Source: Prunella strophiata
Taxonomy: Eukaryota; Chordata; Aves; Passeriformes; Prunellidae
Assembly (NCBI GenBank): GCA_036583965.1
Contig: JAZBQD010000013.1
Span: 8,507,763-8,571,762, forward strand
Reading direction: 5' to 3'
Length of the DNA stretch: 64,000 nucleotides
Positions 11,878 to 24,319 of this stretch are shown here, piece by piece. The position numbers and the translations under genes were made by a program. The stretch's first letter is position 1. Each line of letters begins with the position of its first letter. Under the pieces are notes generated by a model. It was not told where the DNA came from and did not search any database. It worked only from the letters and a program-made list of their open reading frames with translations.

Positions 11878-13424
11878 CTGCAATAAGAAAGACAGCATCC
11901 TCAGTCCCACCCCAAAAGATCACTTCTTAACTCAAAAATCACTCCCTCTCCTCATCTCCAGAGAGAAAACTTCACATTTTGTGTTTCTGTGTAGTTAAAA
12001 CAATTGACAGAACAATTACAAACACAGTTCCTGAATCAGCATGGAACACAGTTAAATTTCACTACAGCTTCTACAGTGTCTCTTCTCCTTCCCTCTCCAA
12101 CTCCTCTTTCAACAACCTTTTAAAGGACTTCGAGTGAGATTCAGAACCACCAAAGACTTTAAGTAGAAGAATTTTTTTAAATTATATTCTTTTCCCTCAA
12201 TTTTACTTGGAAGTGCCATTAAAAACCATCATCCCTGTGACCTGGGGTGGAGACAAGCTCACTAGTTTAGAAAATTGAGGTCGACCGGGTTTTTTATACT
12301 TTTTCAGTGTCATTCTCACAAACTAGGGTATCACAATCTCAAAATGTGCCTCAGAGAATACTGCTTTTTCTGACCATCAGAGGTCAGGACTGTTGCATAC
12401 ACTTCTAATGCTGATCAGAGCTACATAAGTACACAGCTTTTCATCAAATACAGTCCAAACCTGGAGTTACCAACTGCACAGAGAAGGCATTAGAAGATAT
12501 TAAAATCCTCTGGGATAGAGAAAACAGTATTTTAACCACCAAGGCTAACACAGGGGTTTTATCCTGCTTCTGCCACTGTGCCTCTGAATGTACTGTTCAA
12601 ATGCTGCTCAATGGCTCCACAAAGCAGACAGTCCCAGTAACTTTTTAAAATCCTATTGCCTTTATGGACACAGAATATAAGAAACTATTTCTCCAAGCAA
12701 TGACAGCTATCACCACTACAGTACTAAACAGGAAGGCACTGGCCCTCCACAGAGACTACCAGAACTTGAACATATACTGAGGTATAAGAGAAACCAACAA
12801 AAGTAATAAATTATGAAACATTACTCAGCAGTTTCCTGGAAAAATGTTGGCCAACACAGAGAAGTTGGTTTGAATATATAAAGGTCGCTTTCTTTGCTCT
12901 ATTCTCGTATTTTATTTTAAATCAAAAAGGCCCATCAGACAGCACACGAGGGAAACCAACTCCCAAACTGGAGCTTTTTCTCAGCCCACCAGGTAATTTG
13001 TCCCCTTTGAAGTCGGCACACCTGGTTAATGACTAAGAACTGCTGGGGAGGAAGAGTTAAAAGGAATCCACCACCCATTCTCCCTTGCAGCAGCCCTGAG
13101 GTGAGCGCTCATCCAGCTTTCCCTGGAAGGCACCCCTTACAGACACGCACTGCTTATAGAACTGTTCAGGCTATTTAGAGTGGAGTTTTTTTTCAGGATG
13201 ATCAGTCAACACAGCAAGGCCCCTTGATCTCTGCAGAGATTTTTAAAGAGATTTCGCAGATCAGCGCTGATAACGACTCCTTAATTGCGCGAACACACTG
13301 AACGAGCAGCAAGTTTCCACCGCCAGGTGTTAAGGGAGGAAAAGCACCGAGTAAAAAATAATCGTGCTGCTGAGGTTAATGGCAAATGGGGGTGAGGTGT
13401 GTGGCCATCCTGCCAAGTGCGGCG

Positions 13425-16344
13425 TTCGTTTCAGGGTGGCCAAGTGGGGCTTGTTTCACGGTGGCCAAGCCAGGTTCGTTTCAGGGTGGCCAAGCCAGGT
13501 TCGTTTCAGGGTGGCCAAGCGGGGTTCGTTTCGTTTCACGGTGACCAAACGGGGTTCGTTTATTTTCACGGTGGCCAAGCGGGGTTCGGTTCGTTTCACG
13601 GTGGCCAAGCGGGGTTCGTTTATTTTCACGGTGGCCAAGCCAGGTTCGTTTCAGGGTGGCCAAGCCAGGTTCGTTTCAGGGTGGCCAAGCCAGGTTCGTT
13701 TCACGGTGGCCAAGCCAGGTTCGTTTCACGGTGGCCAAGCGGGGTTCGGTTCGTTTCACGGTGGCCAAGCGGGGTTCGGTTCGTTTCACGGTGGCCAAGC
13801 CAGGTTCGTTTCACGGTGGCCAAGCCAGGTTCGTTTCACGGTGGCCAAGCCAGGTTCGTTTCACGGTGGCCAAGCGGGGTTCGGTTCGTTTCACGGTGGC
13901 CAAGCCAGGTTCGTTTCACGGTGGCCAAGCCAGGTTCGTTTCAGGGTGGCCAAGCCAGGTTCGTTTCACGGTGGCCAAGCCAGGTTCGTTTCAGGGTGGC
14001 CAAGCCAGGTTCGTTTCAGGGTGGCCAAGCCAGGTTCGTTTCACGGTGGCCAAGCGGGGTTCGGTTCGTTTCACGGTGGCCAAGCGGGGTTCGGTTCGTT
14101 TCACGGTGGCCAAGCCAGGTTCGTTTCAGGGTGGCCAAGCCAGGTTCGTTTCACGGTGGCCAAGCCAGGTTCGTTTCAGGGTGGCCAAGCCAGGTTCGTT
14201 TCAGGGTGGCCAAGCGGGGTTCGGTTCGTTTCACGGTGGCCAAGCGGGGTTCGGTTCGTTTCACGGTGGCCAAGCCAGGTTCGTTTCACGGTGGCCAAGC
14301 GGGGTTCGGTTCGTTTCACGGTGGCCAAGCCAGGTTCGTTTCACGGTGGCCAAGCGGGGTTCGGTTCGTTTCACGGTGGCCAAGCCAGGTTCGTTTCACG
14401 GTGGCCAAGCCAGGTTCGTTTCAGGGTGGCCAAGCCAGGTTCGTTTCACGGTGGCCAAGCCAGGTTCGTTTCAGGGTGGCCAAGCCAGGTTCGTTTCAGG
14501 GTGGCCAAGCCAGGTTCGTTTCACGGTGGCCAAGCGGGGTTCGGTTCGTTTCACGGTGGCCAAGCGGGGTTCGGTTCGTTTCACGGTGGCCAAGCCAGGT
14601 TCGTTTCAGGGTGGCCAAGCCAGGTTCGTTTCACGGTGGCCAAGCCAGGTTCGTTTCAGGGTGGCCAAGCCAGGTTCGTTTCAGGGTGGCCAAGCCAGGT
14701 TCGTTTCACGGTGGCCAAGCCAGGTTCGTTTCAGGGTGGCCAAGCCAGGTTCGTTTCACGGTGGCCAAGCCAGGTTCGTTTCACGGTGGCCAAGCCAGGT
14801 TCGTTTCACGGTGGCCAAGCGGGGTTCGGTTCGTTTCACGGTGGCCAAGCGGGGTTCGGTTCGTTTCACGGTGGCCAAGCGGGGTTCGGTTCGTTTCACG
14901 GTGGCCAAGCGGGGTTCGGTTCGTTTCACGGTGGCCAAGCGGGGTTCGGTTCGTTTCACGGTGGCCAAGCGGGGTTCGGTTCGTTTCACGGTGGCCAAGC
15001 GGGGTTCGGTTCGTTTCACGGTGGCCAAGCGGGGTTCGGTTCGTTTCAGGGTGGCCAAGCCAGGTTCGTTTCAGGGTGGCCAAGCCAGGTTCGTTTCAGG
15101 GTGGCCAAGCCAGGTTCGTTTCAGGGTGGCCAAGCCAGGTTCGTTTCAGGGTGGCCAAGCCAGGTTCGTTTCAGGGTGGCCAAGCCAGGTTCGTTTCACG
15201 GTGGCCAAGCGGGGTTCGGTTCGTTTCAGGGTGGCCAAGCCAGGTTCGTTTCAGGGTGGCCAAGCCAGGTTCGTTTCAGGGTGGCCAAGCCAGGTTCGTT
15301 TCAGGGTGGCCAAGCCAGGTTCGTTTCACGGTGGCCAAGCGGGGTTCGGTTCGTTTCACGGTGGCCAAGCCAGGTTCGTTTCAGGGTGGCCAAGCCAGGT
15401 TCGTTTCACGGTGGCCAAGCGGGGTTCGGTTCGTTTCACGGTGGCCAAGCCAGGTTCGTTTCAGGGTGGCCAAGCCAGGTTCGTTTCAGGGTGGCCAAGC
15501 CAGGTTCGTTTCAGGGTGGCCAAGCCAGGTTCGTTTCACGGTGGCCAAGCGGGGTTCGGTTCGTTTCACGGTGGCCAAGCCAGGTTCGTTTCAGGGTGGC
15601 CAAGCCAGGTTCGTTTCAGGGTGGCCAAGCCAGGTTCGTTTCAGGGTGGCCAAGCCAGGTTCGTTTCAGGGTGGCCAAGCCAGGTTCGTTTCAGGGTGGC
15701 CAAGCCAGGTTCGTTTCAGGGTGGCCAAGCCAGGTTCGTTTCAGGGTGGCCAAGCCAGGTTCGTTTCAGGGTGGCCAAGCCAGGTTCGTTTCAGGGTGGC
15801 CAAGCCAGGTTCGTTTCAGGGTGGCCAAGCCAGGTTCGTTTCACGGTGGCCAAGCGGGGTTCGGTTCGTTTCACGGTGGCCAAGCCAGGTTCGTTTCAGG
15901 GTGGCCAAGCCAGGTTCGTTTCAGGGTGGCCAAGCCAGGTTCGTTTCACGGTGGCCAAGCCAGGTTCGTTTCAGGGTGGCCAAGCCAGGTTCGTTTCAGG
16001 GTGGCCAAGCCAGGTTCGTTTCACGGTGGCCAAGCGGGGTTCGGTTCGTTTCACGGTGGCCAAGCCAGGTTCGTTTCAGGGTGGCCAAGCCAGGTTCGTT
16101 TCAGGGTGGCCAAGCCAGGTTCGTTTCAGGGTGGCCAAGCCAGGTTCGTTTCAGGGTGGCCAAGCCAGGTTCGTTTCAGGGTGGCCAAGCCAGGTTCGTT
16201 TCACGGTGGCCAAGCCAGGTTCGTTTCAGGGTGGCCAAGCCAGGTTCGTTTCAGGGTGGCCAAGCCAGGTTCGTTTCAGGGTGGCCAAGCCAGGTTCGTT
16301 TCAGGGTGGCCAAGCCAGGTTCGTTTCACGGTGGCCAAGCCAGG
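13425..16344 (+). repeat. CpG-rich minisatellite, 25-bp and 30-bp units, roughly 110 copies
   Basis: The array mixes three unit types. The 25-bp unit is CAGGTTCGTTT followed by CAGGGTGGCCAAGC. A second 25-bp form has CACGG in place of CAGGG. The 30-bp unit is GGGGTTCGGTTCGTTT followed by CACGGTGGCCAAGC and carries an extra GGTTC-type step. Units hold one, two and about four CpGs respectively, so the array is CpG-dense. The left edge (13425-13650) has degenerate units, for example with TTTATTTT or TGACCAAAC. The right half is dominated by near-identical CAGGG units and ends abruptly at 16344. Copy number is estimated from length. No stop codon occurs in any plus frame, so the three ~1000-codon open frames here are artefacts of composition. 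Confidence 0.98.
14821..15060 (+). repeat. Homogeneous block of eight 30-bp units
   Basis: Within the minisatellite, eight consecutive 30-bp units are identical except that the last carries CAGGG in place of CACGG. Elsewhere the 30-bp unit occurs singly or in pairs. Such a run indicates a recent local expansion of that variant. Confidence 0.95.
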
Positions 16345-16740
16345 ACTCCTGCGCAGCAGAGCCAGTCCCACTGGGTGCCGAGGCGCTCCCGCCGCCCAGG
16401 AACAGCCGGGAGCCGCGGCAGCACCGGGAGAGGGCGCGGCCTCCCCGGCGGGCTCCAGGCTGCGGCTCCGCGGCTCGCTGGGCAGCCCGACGGGCCGGGT
16501 TCCGCTGGCCGGGATCAGAGCGCGGCTCGGCCGCCTCCGGCTCGGCCGTGAAACCGGGCACGGCGCAGGGAAGGGCAGGGTGAGAGCGGCCGGGAGCGCT
16601 GCTGCTCGCCGGGCACTCCCCTCCTGCCCCCGGGTGACAGCGGAGCGCACCTGTGACCGGGCAGCCTGAAACACCTGCGGGCCACTGCCCGTCCTTCTGC
16701 ATCCCCCAGAACACCGCGGGGTGGGTAAAGTCAAAACGCC
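16345..16740. promoter_or_regulatory. CpG island in ZNRF3 intron 2, candidate internal promoter
   Basis: About 400 bp of very GC-rich, CpG-dense unique sequence (many GCCG, CGCG and CCGCGG words) directly abuts the right end of the minisatellite, and AT-rich sequence resumes after 16745. Two CACCTG E-boxes occur near 16650-16675. In the gene sense GT donor-like sites occur, for example CACAG|GTGCGC, so an alternative first exon is possible but not shown. Open frames on both strands here reflect lack of AT-rich stop codons. The island is a fact of the sequence; promoter activity is inference. Confidence 0.6.
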
Positions 16741-19452
16741 TTTGAAAATACCCTGTCCACTACTCAGTAATCAGGGCAGCTCAAAATAACACAGCAATGT
16801 TAAGTCCCACTTAAAATAATGCCAGTCTGTAATAGGCACGTGATTTTTTTCTTTTTAGGCTTAGCCAGCATTTAGTCATTCATTTTTCCAAGCAAAGTGA
16901 CCAAACCTACATCAAAAATAAACACAAGATGGATGAGGGGGGAAATTAAGCTAATACTTTTACAATACTTGTGGCAAACAATCAGACATTTCCACAATTC
17001 AATTCCCATTAATTTGCCAGGCCTATTTCTTTCTGTGATTGTCTTCTGTGGCTTAAAACAAATGACTATCATTACATATCAGTATTCTTCCCCTTTTGTA
17101 AAGAGTAATAGGAAACAAACAAAAAAAAACGGCGATTCTACTTCTCATCATTCAAGTGATCACTTTGTTCATAGTGACAACCTCCCAGTCCATCCCTGCG
17201 TTCAGAGTCTAGAGTTTATGCTGCTACAGAACAATGGACCTTACCAATAAAATGCACATTAAATACTGTCTCAGATTAAAATCTGGCAGAATTTACTAGG
17301 CCTTGTAATCTAGGGAAGATAAGAGGAAACACACGTGACAGAAGCACAAGAAAAATACCTTTCCACATCTCCAGGCCTGAGGAATTTTAAGTTATTACCT
17401 CAAAGAACACCAGAAAGATTTTAAGAGCTCTGCACCACCTCCCTGTGGGCCAGGCAAATACAATAAGGAAGTAACAACTTCCTTGATGAGGCAAACTTTC
17501 ATCCCAAGGGACCAGATAATTATTAAACAGGTGCACCGTTCCTCTCGTTCATTCAAGTCAGGTAGGACAGCAACAATCAGAACAGTAAAGTTCAGCTCCT
17601 TCCTGACAAATTGAAGGACTTTGCATGCTTGCACATATGAACACGGCAAGCATCTCCTTCCCTCTGCTTTCTAGTATGGTTTCATTCCAATTTTTGTTTC
17701 AGTTAGAATGCAACAGTGGAGAAACCATCATAAGAAAAGCTGCTTAACAAGATTCCCCTTTAAGAGAAAAATCAAACCAACAACATCAGCCTTTATTCAT
17801 TAAATTTACTTCTTTGCCAGAGTTAGAATTCCCTGACAATATCCAGCAGTATTTGCACCTGAGGACATGACACTTTAATCTAATGGATTTCAGAGAGTGA
17901 ATAAATTACAGATGAGAGAAAGACCGAGGCTTAAACTATAGGTGGGGAGATCAAAGTTCATTAAGCACTGCAAGCTCTGCCATCAACATAGTAATGCATT
18001 ACACATCTATTAAGAGAGTACCTTTTGTTGAAAATGGCTATTGGCAGAGCCAGATCACTACTTAGAAATAAACTTTTTAAAGTTAACATCCTGGATAATA
18101 CTGATGGACTGAAGGGAGAAAAGGATGCTTCAAAAGTATTGGCTGCCTGCATAAGCCACAGATATATCCTGGTGTTATAAAATTATGTTCTCACAAATGT
18201 TTTTACATTAAAAACTACCTATCTCTCTTCCTGGATTTGTTCACCCAACTCTAGGTATTATCTTCTTGGAACTTAGTACACTCTAGTTAACAACTATTAA
18301 TTATAGTTATGGTATGTGCTAGATGAGCAGGTTGATTTATTTCCTGGGTTAAGAAACTCAAAGCTGGGGAAGAGGAGGTTGGGCAATGGTTTAAGGAATA
18401 ACCAGTACAAATCCCAGTAAACTCCTTTTAGTAAACTATTCCATGGGGTGTCAGCGTTATTAGCTGGTCCTCCAAAATGAGGACACAATACACAGAAAAC
18501 AGTTCTATGGATCCCAAAAGCAAAATGCTGCTAGAGCTAAGGGTAACAGCACAGCTCCAACAGGTGTAACAACAGCTTTTTCCTACTGCCATTCATTTTT
18601 AAGTGTTGGTTTTTAGGAAAATATAGTATTACTCTAAATCAGTGCAGAGACTGTTGAACAGAGTAGTCAATAAAATTGATTTGTATGTCCTTATTTAGCT
18701 GACAACTGACCCAGCCTGAATTTTCCCTGTCAGTTATTGAGGGTTTTGTCCCCTTTAGTTTCTCTATGAACTAACAATTATTGAACTTGAGGCATATTTT
18801 CTGGATATTCCCAGCCCATCAGATCCAACAGTCTATGTGAGATCTCTCTACATAGTGGAGTCAGTGATCATTAATCTGACAAAAGAGTGGGATTATGCAA
18901 GCAGTGTTAAGTGGGACGTTTTCTTCATAGCTGATTCTATCATCAGCTGTCTTCTGGTGCTTTGAAATAAGAGAAGTCAGCCTCTCACACAGTGTACTGC
19001 TAACACATGAGCAACTCTCAGTGACATGCAAATTGCAAACTCTGTGACTCCAAGGAGCAAGATTTTCAATGAAAAGATGCAGTGTCTTGTTTTACTGCTC
19101 TGGAAAAGCAGTTCAAGGATTTCACCGGTCTTGACTGCTAGGGAATACAGCTGAAGGAATGAGGTTTCCATCTGCAATATTTCACCAAAAGAAGTGACAG
19201 ATATAGCAACTCAGTGGTCTTGGTCTTCTCTTGAGCAGACGCAAAAGTAACAAAGTCTGTTCCAATATCAATTGATTTGCACCTGTTTTCTCCATATCCA
19301 GATCAAGTGAGACTACAAAGATATAGATAATATTACTGAGATACGATGCAGAATATGCAGTATTAGGTTCTATAATATTGGCTTGTCTAGTAGAGGTTTG
19401 CTGCAGTTGTGTGGTTAAACTATGACACTTCTGCAGACTTGTCTTCATTTGA

Positions 19453-19474
19453 TTTTTTTTTTTTTTTTTTTTTT
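19453..19474 (+). repeat. Poly(T) tract
   Basis: An uninterrupted run of 22 T in intron 2 of ZNRF3; no element body is recognised beside it. Confidence 0.9.
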
Positions 19475-20989
19475 ATATTAGCAGAGGACAACTTTGGTGC
19501 TGAAATAAGCATTAGGAGCCTGCCTTATCAGGGTTTAACTTTCTGCAGTTTTGAGAAAACCTCAGTTAAGTCTGGACAAACCCAAGAAGTCCTAATGATG
19601 AGGAGACCACTGGTTCTCACATGAATCCATGATGAATCTGCAGGTTGTGACAGGATGTTGCCACTGCCAGTTTGCCATTCCAGTCAGCTGAATGGTATTC
19701 TGACCCTGATGCTCTCAAAGCCCTAAACTTCTTCAGGGGAGAGGAATACCTTAAACAACCCTATTAAAATAGGCAATGGGTATGAACTGCATCCCCCATT
19801 CTATGGATGGCAGCATTACATTTTCAGTATGGCAGAAATGGCAATAAAATCCAAACCTGCTCATCATTAAGAACCCTACATTAAAACCCACAGCACTGTG
19901 CAAATACTTCTTTTCTTTGGAACTGTGAAAATGCAAAAACCTGTTTCTCTCAGAGCTACACAGAATACTGAGAACAACATCTGAACAATCCAGGCCTCTC
20001 TCTTTTCTCCCCCCACACTGCTATCAGGCTCAATCAATCACAAAAAATACCTTGTCCCTTGAACCAACACTGGAGCTAGCAAGCCAGGCCACAGGCCAAT
20101 TCTGCAGGGCAGAGGAGGAAGGAGAAAAGGACAGCCATCCACTTTGCAAACAGCAGAAGTTACAAATTAACCAACTGATGCTTCAGACCTGTTAATGTAC
20201 AATTCCCTGGTAATTCCAGAAACTCAGTTAAGCCAAGCATGAACAGGATGCCATTTCAAACCTTTTCTGAGATAATGAAAAAGGAATTTTCATATTTCTG
20301 TCTGAAAACAAAGGCAGAATATCAAAACAAGACAGTCAAATCCCCATGTATCACACCAGCATAAAACCCCTTCCTGACTGGAATACTCAAATTCTCTGGC
20401 ACCTTGAGACATGTTTTATACACATTCCCTACAGATTCTGAATTACACAGCATTACAACAGTTGCTTACTGATTAAGAAGTATAGAAAGTGTGAAGCAGC
20501 ACATTAAAATTTAAAAGCATAATCACAATTTAAAACCAATGAACCTTTCTGTAAAAAAAAAAAAAAGAAAAACCCAAATCTTAAAAAGCTGTGTACTTGC
20601 AGTTTAAAAAAAAACTATCACCTCATGCCATACAAAATCACATCAATAATATATTTATACACATCAGTGTGATTCATACCACTCAGTACTGAGAGGCTCT
20701 CAGATGGCTAAAATGAAGAACAAGAAAACTAAAGTGTCTCTCTTTTCTGGGGTTAGGGAGAAACACTGTTATCAGTTCTGAGTCTAGACCGAGCTAAAAA
20801 CAGTAAGAAAAAGAGATTTCTTTAATACTGAACACAGCAAAGCCTGCTGGCTGCACATCTCTTAAGATCCATTTCAGAGTCATGGGACTCCAGTCCCAAA
20901 GGCTGACCTCTGCTATCACCACCCTGCAGGCCAGCAGCCTTGCTGCTGTGACAAGGCACAGTCACAGGAGAGAAGGGAGCACTGGAAGA

Positions 20990-20998
20990 GATCAAAGG
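20990..20998 (-). promoter_or_regulatory. Candidate TCF/LEF site
   Basis: Exact GATCAAAGG, the reverse complement of the optimal TCF/LEF core CCTTTGATC, in intron 2. ZNRF3 is a known Wnt/beta-catenin target, so the motif is plausible, but occupancy cannot be seen from sequence. Confidence 0.35.
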
Positions 20999-23900
20999 AG
21001 GGGACTGGGGTCTTGAACTAGATTACAAATTCACAGAGAACCTAGCACACTCAGCAAGAACTGGGTGGCTGCATTCACAACAATTGATGGTTAACCCTTC
21101 AAGCTTTTCCCAGAACTTCTATATACAGTTACCTTTGAAATATAATGGTCACAGGATGAGGATATTTTAGGAATTATGTACTAAACATGTACTATGTCAT
21201 GCTATAAAATACCACTACAGCCAATCCAGATAATTATTGACCTTTTCACTGAGGATGTACTGAAAGTAGATGGATAGAAACAACAAACTAGACCTAAGAT
21301 AACTGTGTAAACATACATGCAAGCATGTTGTGGTGCTGAGAGAATAAAAACCAAAGATATAAGAAAGCGCTGGAGGAGTTGTTAATTAAAGAAACTATTA
21401 ATGCAGACCACTATAAAAAGGGATCCCTACAGTACCCAAGCTGTTTAAAAAGAATGTACTGAAGCTCCTCCTATAGGCATGTGCTCTAACTTTAGAATTA
21501 TAAACTGCTATTTATGCACATCAAAAGGGAAAACAAAGAATTATAAGAATTGTCTTGCATTTAGAATGAGAAGTGGCAAAACTTGGAAAGATTGTTAATA
21601 AGAATTCCACCTAACCTCAGTCAGTTTAATGGAGATTGCTTAGTATCATCTGTCTTGTTTAGTCTCACCCTCAGGAAGCTGACCTTCATCAACAGGTTTG
21701 TATCTACTGTGAACAAGGATATTTTAGAGATAACACATTAATATGAGATGATGAAAAAATAAATCCATATCTCAACAGTGACAGAAAATGCAGTGCTCTC
21801 TGCAGGGTTATTAAGTGCCTGCATGCAATGCCCAACAGTATGTTCAGACAGACATGACATATACCAAGGTGAGTTGAGAAGCAGCAAAGGTATTTTCACT
21901 TCTACACATATCAAAGTGCTGCAGTCCATTGCCCTGGAGGTTCTGTCCTCTTTGTCAGGGATGAGCATCTGCATCCAAGACTACAGAAAGGCATGTAAAC
22001 CTTAGTGAAGGACTTCAGCCTTTCTGAATGAACAAAAAAATCACATGGGATTCCCTTGGAATCCAGTAGGATACTGCTGATTCTGTGAGATCCTCCCTCT
22101 CTACTACTAGAATCAGCTTGGGTAATAAGTTGAATAGTAAAAATCTGCATGATGGGCCAGTATTCCAGTTTAGCTAGCAAATTTCCATGTTCATGGCTGG
22201 CTAATACAGGATATGGCCCTTCTTCCAAGCAGTTATCCTTGGGTTTGGATTAGTTTAGTTTCAAGGTCCCAGACTGTGGTGGGCCCTTGTTGTTAGTTTG
22301 TTGACTCTAAAAAAAAAAAATGAAAAAATGAAAAAAAAAAGATAAAAAGAAGGGGAAAACAAAAATTTAAAAGGTGGAGGATTTTTGTTTCAAAGGGAAA
22401 CTGGAAACTTCTCTCCACGCAAGCAGAGACATGGCTGTATTGCAGAGGCCTCGGGGCAAGGATTAAAGAAAAACAAAATAGAAACCCTTCCATCTCTAAT
22501 TAGGGTCTTCATTTGCCAAAGAGCCATTCCACAGCAGGAGGAATTACATTCAAGCCGTTGCTTGGATAACGTCTCCCAGCAGGTTGGCTCCTCAGAACAG
22601 GCTACTCTGAGCCAACAATTTCTGGTTACTTGGAGGCAAGCAGCCTGCATATTGTTTTAACTGGCCTGGCTTTTACAGCCAGTTTTGCTGAAGAACAATC
22701 TTCTATTCAGAATGCAGAGATAAAAGCTTCACTTGTTTTGAATTTGTCGCCAGTTTCTTTATCCCTTTCTTTTTTTAAACATGGGAATTATAGGTTCTGG
22801 AGATTGCATTATTTCCCTTGTAGACTTCAATGTTTTTCTCCCTCTAGCCACTTGATTCTTTGCCAGTGAAGGCTGCTGTCTGGAGTCCAGCCATTCATCA
22901 GCCCCTACCTCATCATTAACACTGTGGTGCTGGCGGTCACAGCTCATTGCTGGCGACAGGAAATCCTAACTTGCAAGAGGTTAACCACAGCCCATAAACA
23001 GTCAGACTGGCTCATTAGACCCTTACACTCAGCTTTGGCGACCCTCTGGGAGTTTCAACACCATCCATGGACCTGAAGTCTATGGATTCTGTGCTCTTTG
23101 CAAATGACTCCTCCTCCCCACACCCATTTAAGAGCTCACTGTTTGGATCCTCAGGGATAAGGTGCATCTTTCTTCCTATCACAAAGGAATCAAGTTGTTT
23201 GAGCTTTTTGAAAAATTACATGTCTGTGATGTGTTCTCTTGGCTTACCAATTGAACAAAACACCACAGGGCCAAGAACCGAGGCATTAATACACTAGAAT
23301 ACATACATTCTTGTGATATTTTTAATAGTCTCTGTGAGAGTTTCATATCCCTACTGAACAGTTCTAAGGCCACAGCAATGCAAATAGTAATAATATATAA
23401 TTATCTGTGTAATCTAATTCATGTCACAAATATGTCCAACTCAAATGTTCAAAAAACTAACCTGCCAGAATTGTAAGTAGCTCAGGCAGTACTCCCTACA
23501 CTGACTAAAAAGCACTTCCTACTCATTTGGAGTTCACAGTATGATCACTTGTTTCATTTGGAGTCATTTCCTTGAACTCAATACAAATGTTAAATCATCA
23601 TGTTATCCAAAACCGCACCTCTAGATATCACCTGGTCATCAAAAAGATAAAATGTTTAGAGCAGAAAAACATGTTCTGGCAAATTATCTCAAAGCAGTAG
23701 GATATGAAGCACAATTTGTTTAATTTTTTTTCTCTTTCCTTCCTTTCAGTATTGTGAAAATCATTGCAAAACATTCCCACTTTATGTCTGCAATTTCTCA
23801 GGATCCAGCTTTTTACCACTGTCGATTGCATCTGCCCAATTTTTATTCTGAATATTGGAGTCCCTCTGATGCAGCTCTGGTTACATTCCGAAGTTCTCCA

Positions 23901-24258
23901 ATTTCTTTCAAAGCCTTCTGTCTCCTAGTGCACCAAAATTAGGCATGTCACTCATCTGTGAAGTCCTAAATAATTCCATTCCCTGCCTCCATATCGGCTC
24001 CTTATTTTCTTCACTTTCTGGTCCATTTATCTGATTCTGCTTGCCAGGCTTCTTTTGTGCTCATTTCTATACTCCAACACAGCAGCACTTCCTTGCTCTC
24101 TCACTTTTCTGTTTCAAACTCTTGCCACTATGCATTTCTCCTATTAGAGAAATAGGTAGATTCTGCATGTAAAACAAAAACAACTCTCAATGTTTGAAAG
24201 GCTTACAATGCACATAGAATAATGAGGGTCCAGAAACTTGAGACATGAAGCATTTACA

Positions 24259-24319
<61 letters not shown>
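24259..24319 (+). repeat. (TTA)n microsatellite
   Basis: About 20 uninterrupted copies of TTA in intron 2. Perfect repeats of this length are usually polymorphic. Confidence 0.97.

Noticed and set aside
13364..16669. Three ~1000-codon open frames on the plus strand (repeating GGQA, WPS and VAK peptides)
   Set aside because: They are three phases of one tandem repeat whose units lack stop codons. There is no codon structure, the unit length of 25 shifts the frame at each unit, and the array lies in an intron.
16276..16734. Minus-strand 152-codon frame rich in Pro, Ala and Arg
   Set aside because: A composition artefact of the CpG island running into the minisatellite. No recognisable domain or splice support.
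23440..23640. Possible ancient LINE remnant in intron 2
   Set aside because: A few phrases (AAAAAGCACTTCCTACTCAT, TCATTTGGAGT) recall old CR1/L3 3' ends, but too few match in order to annotate it.
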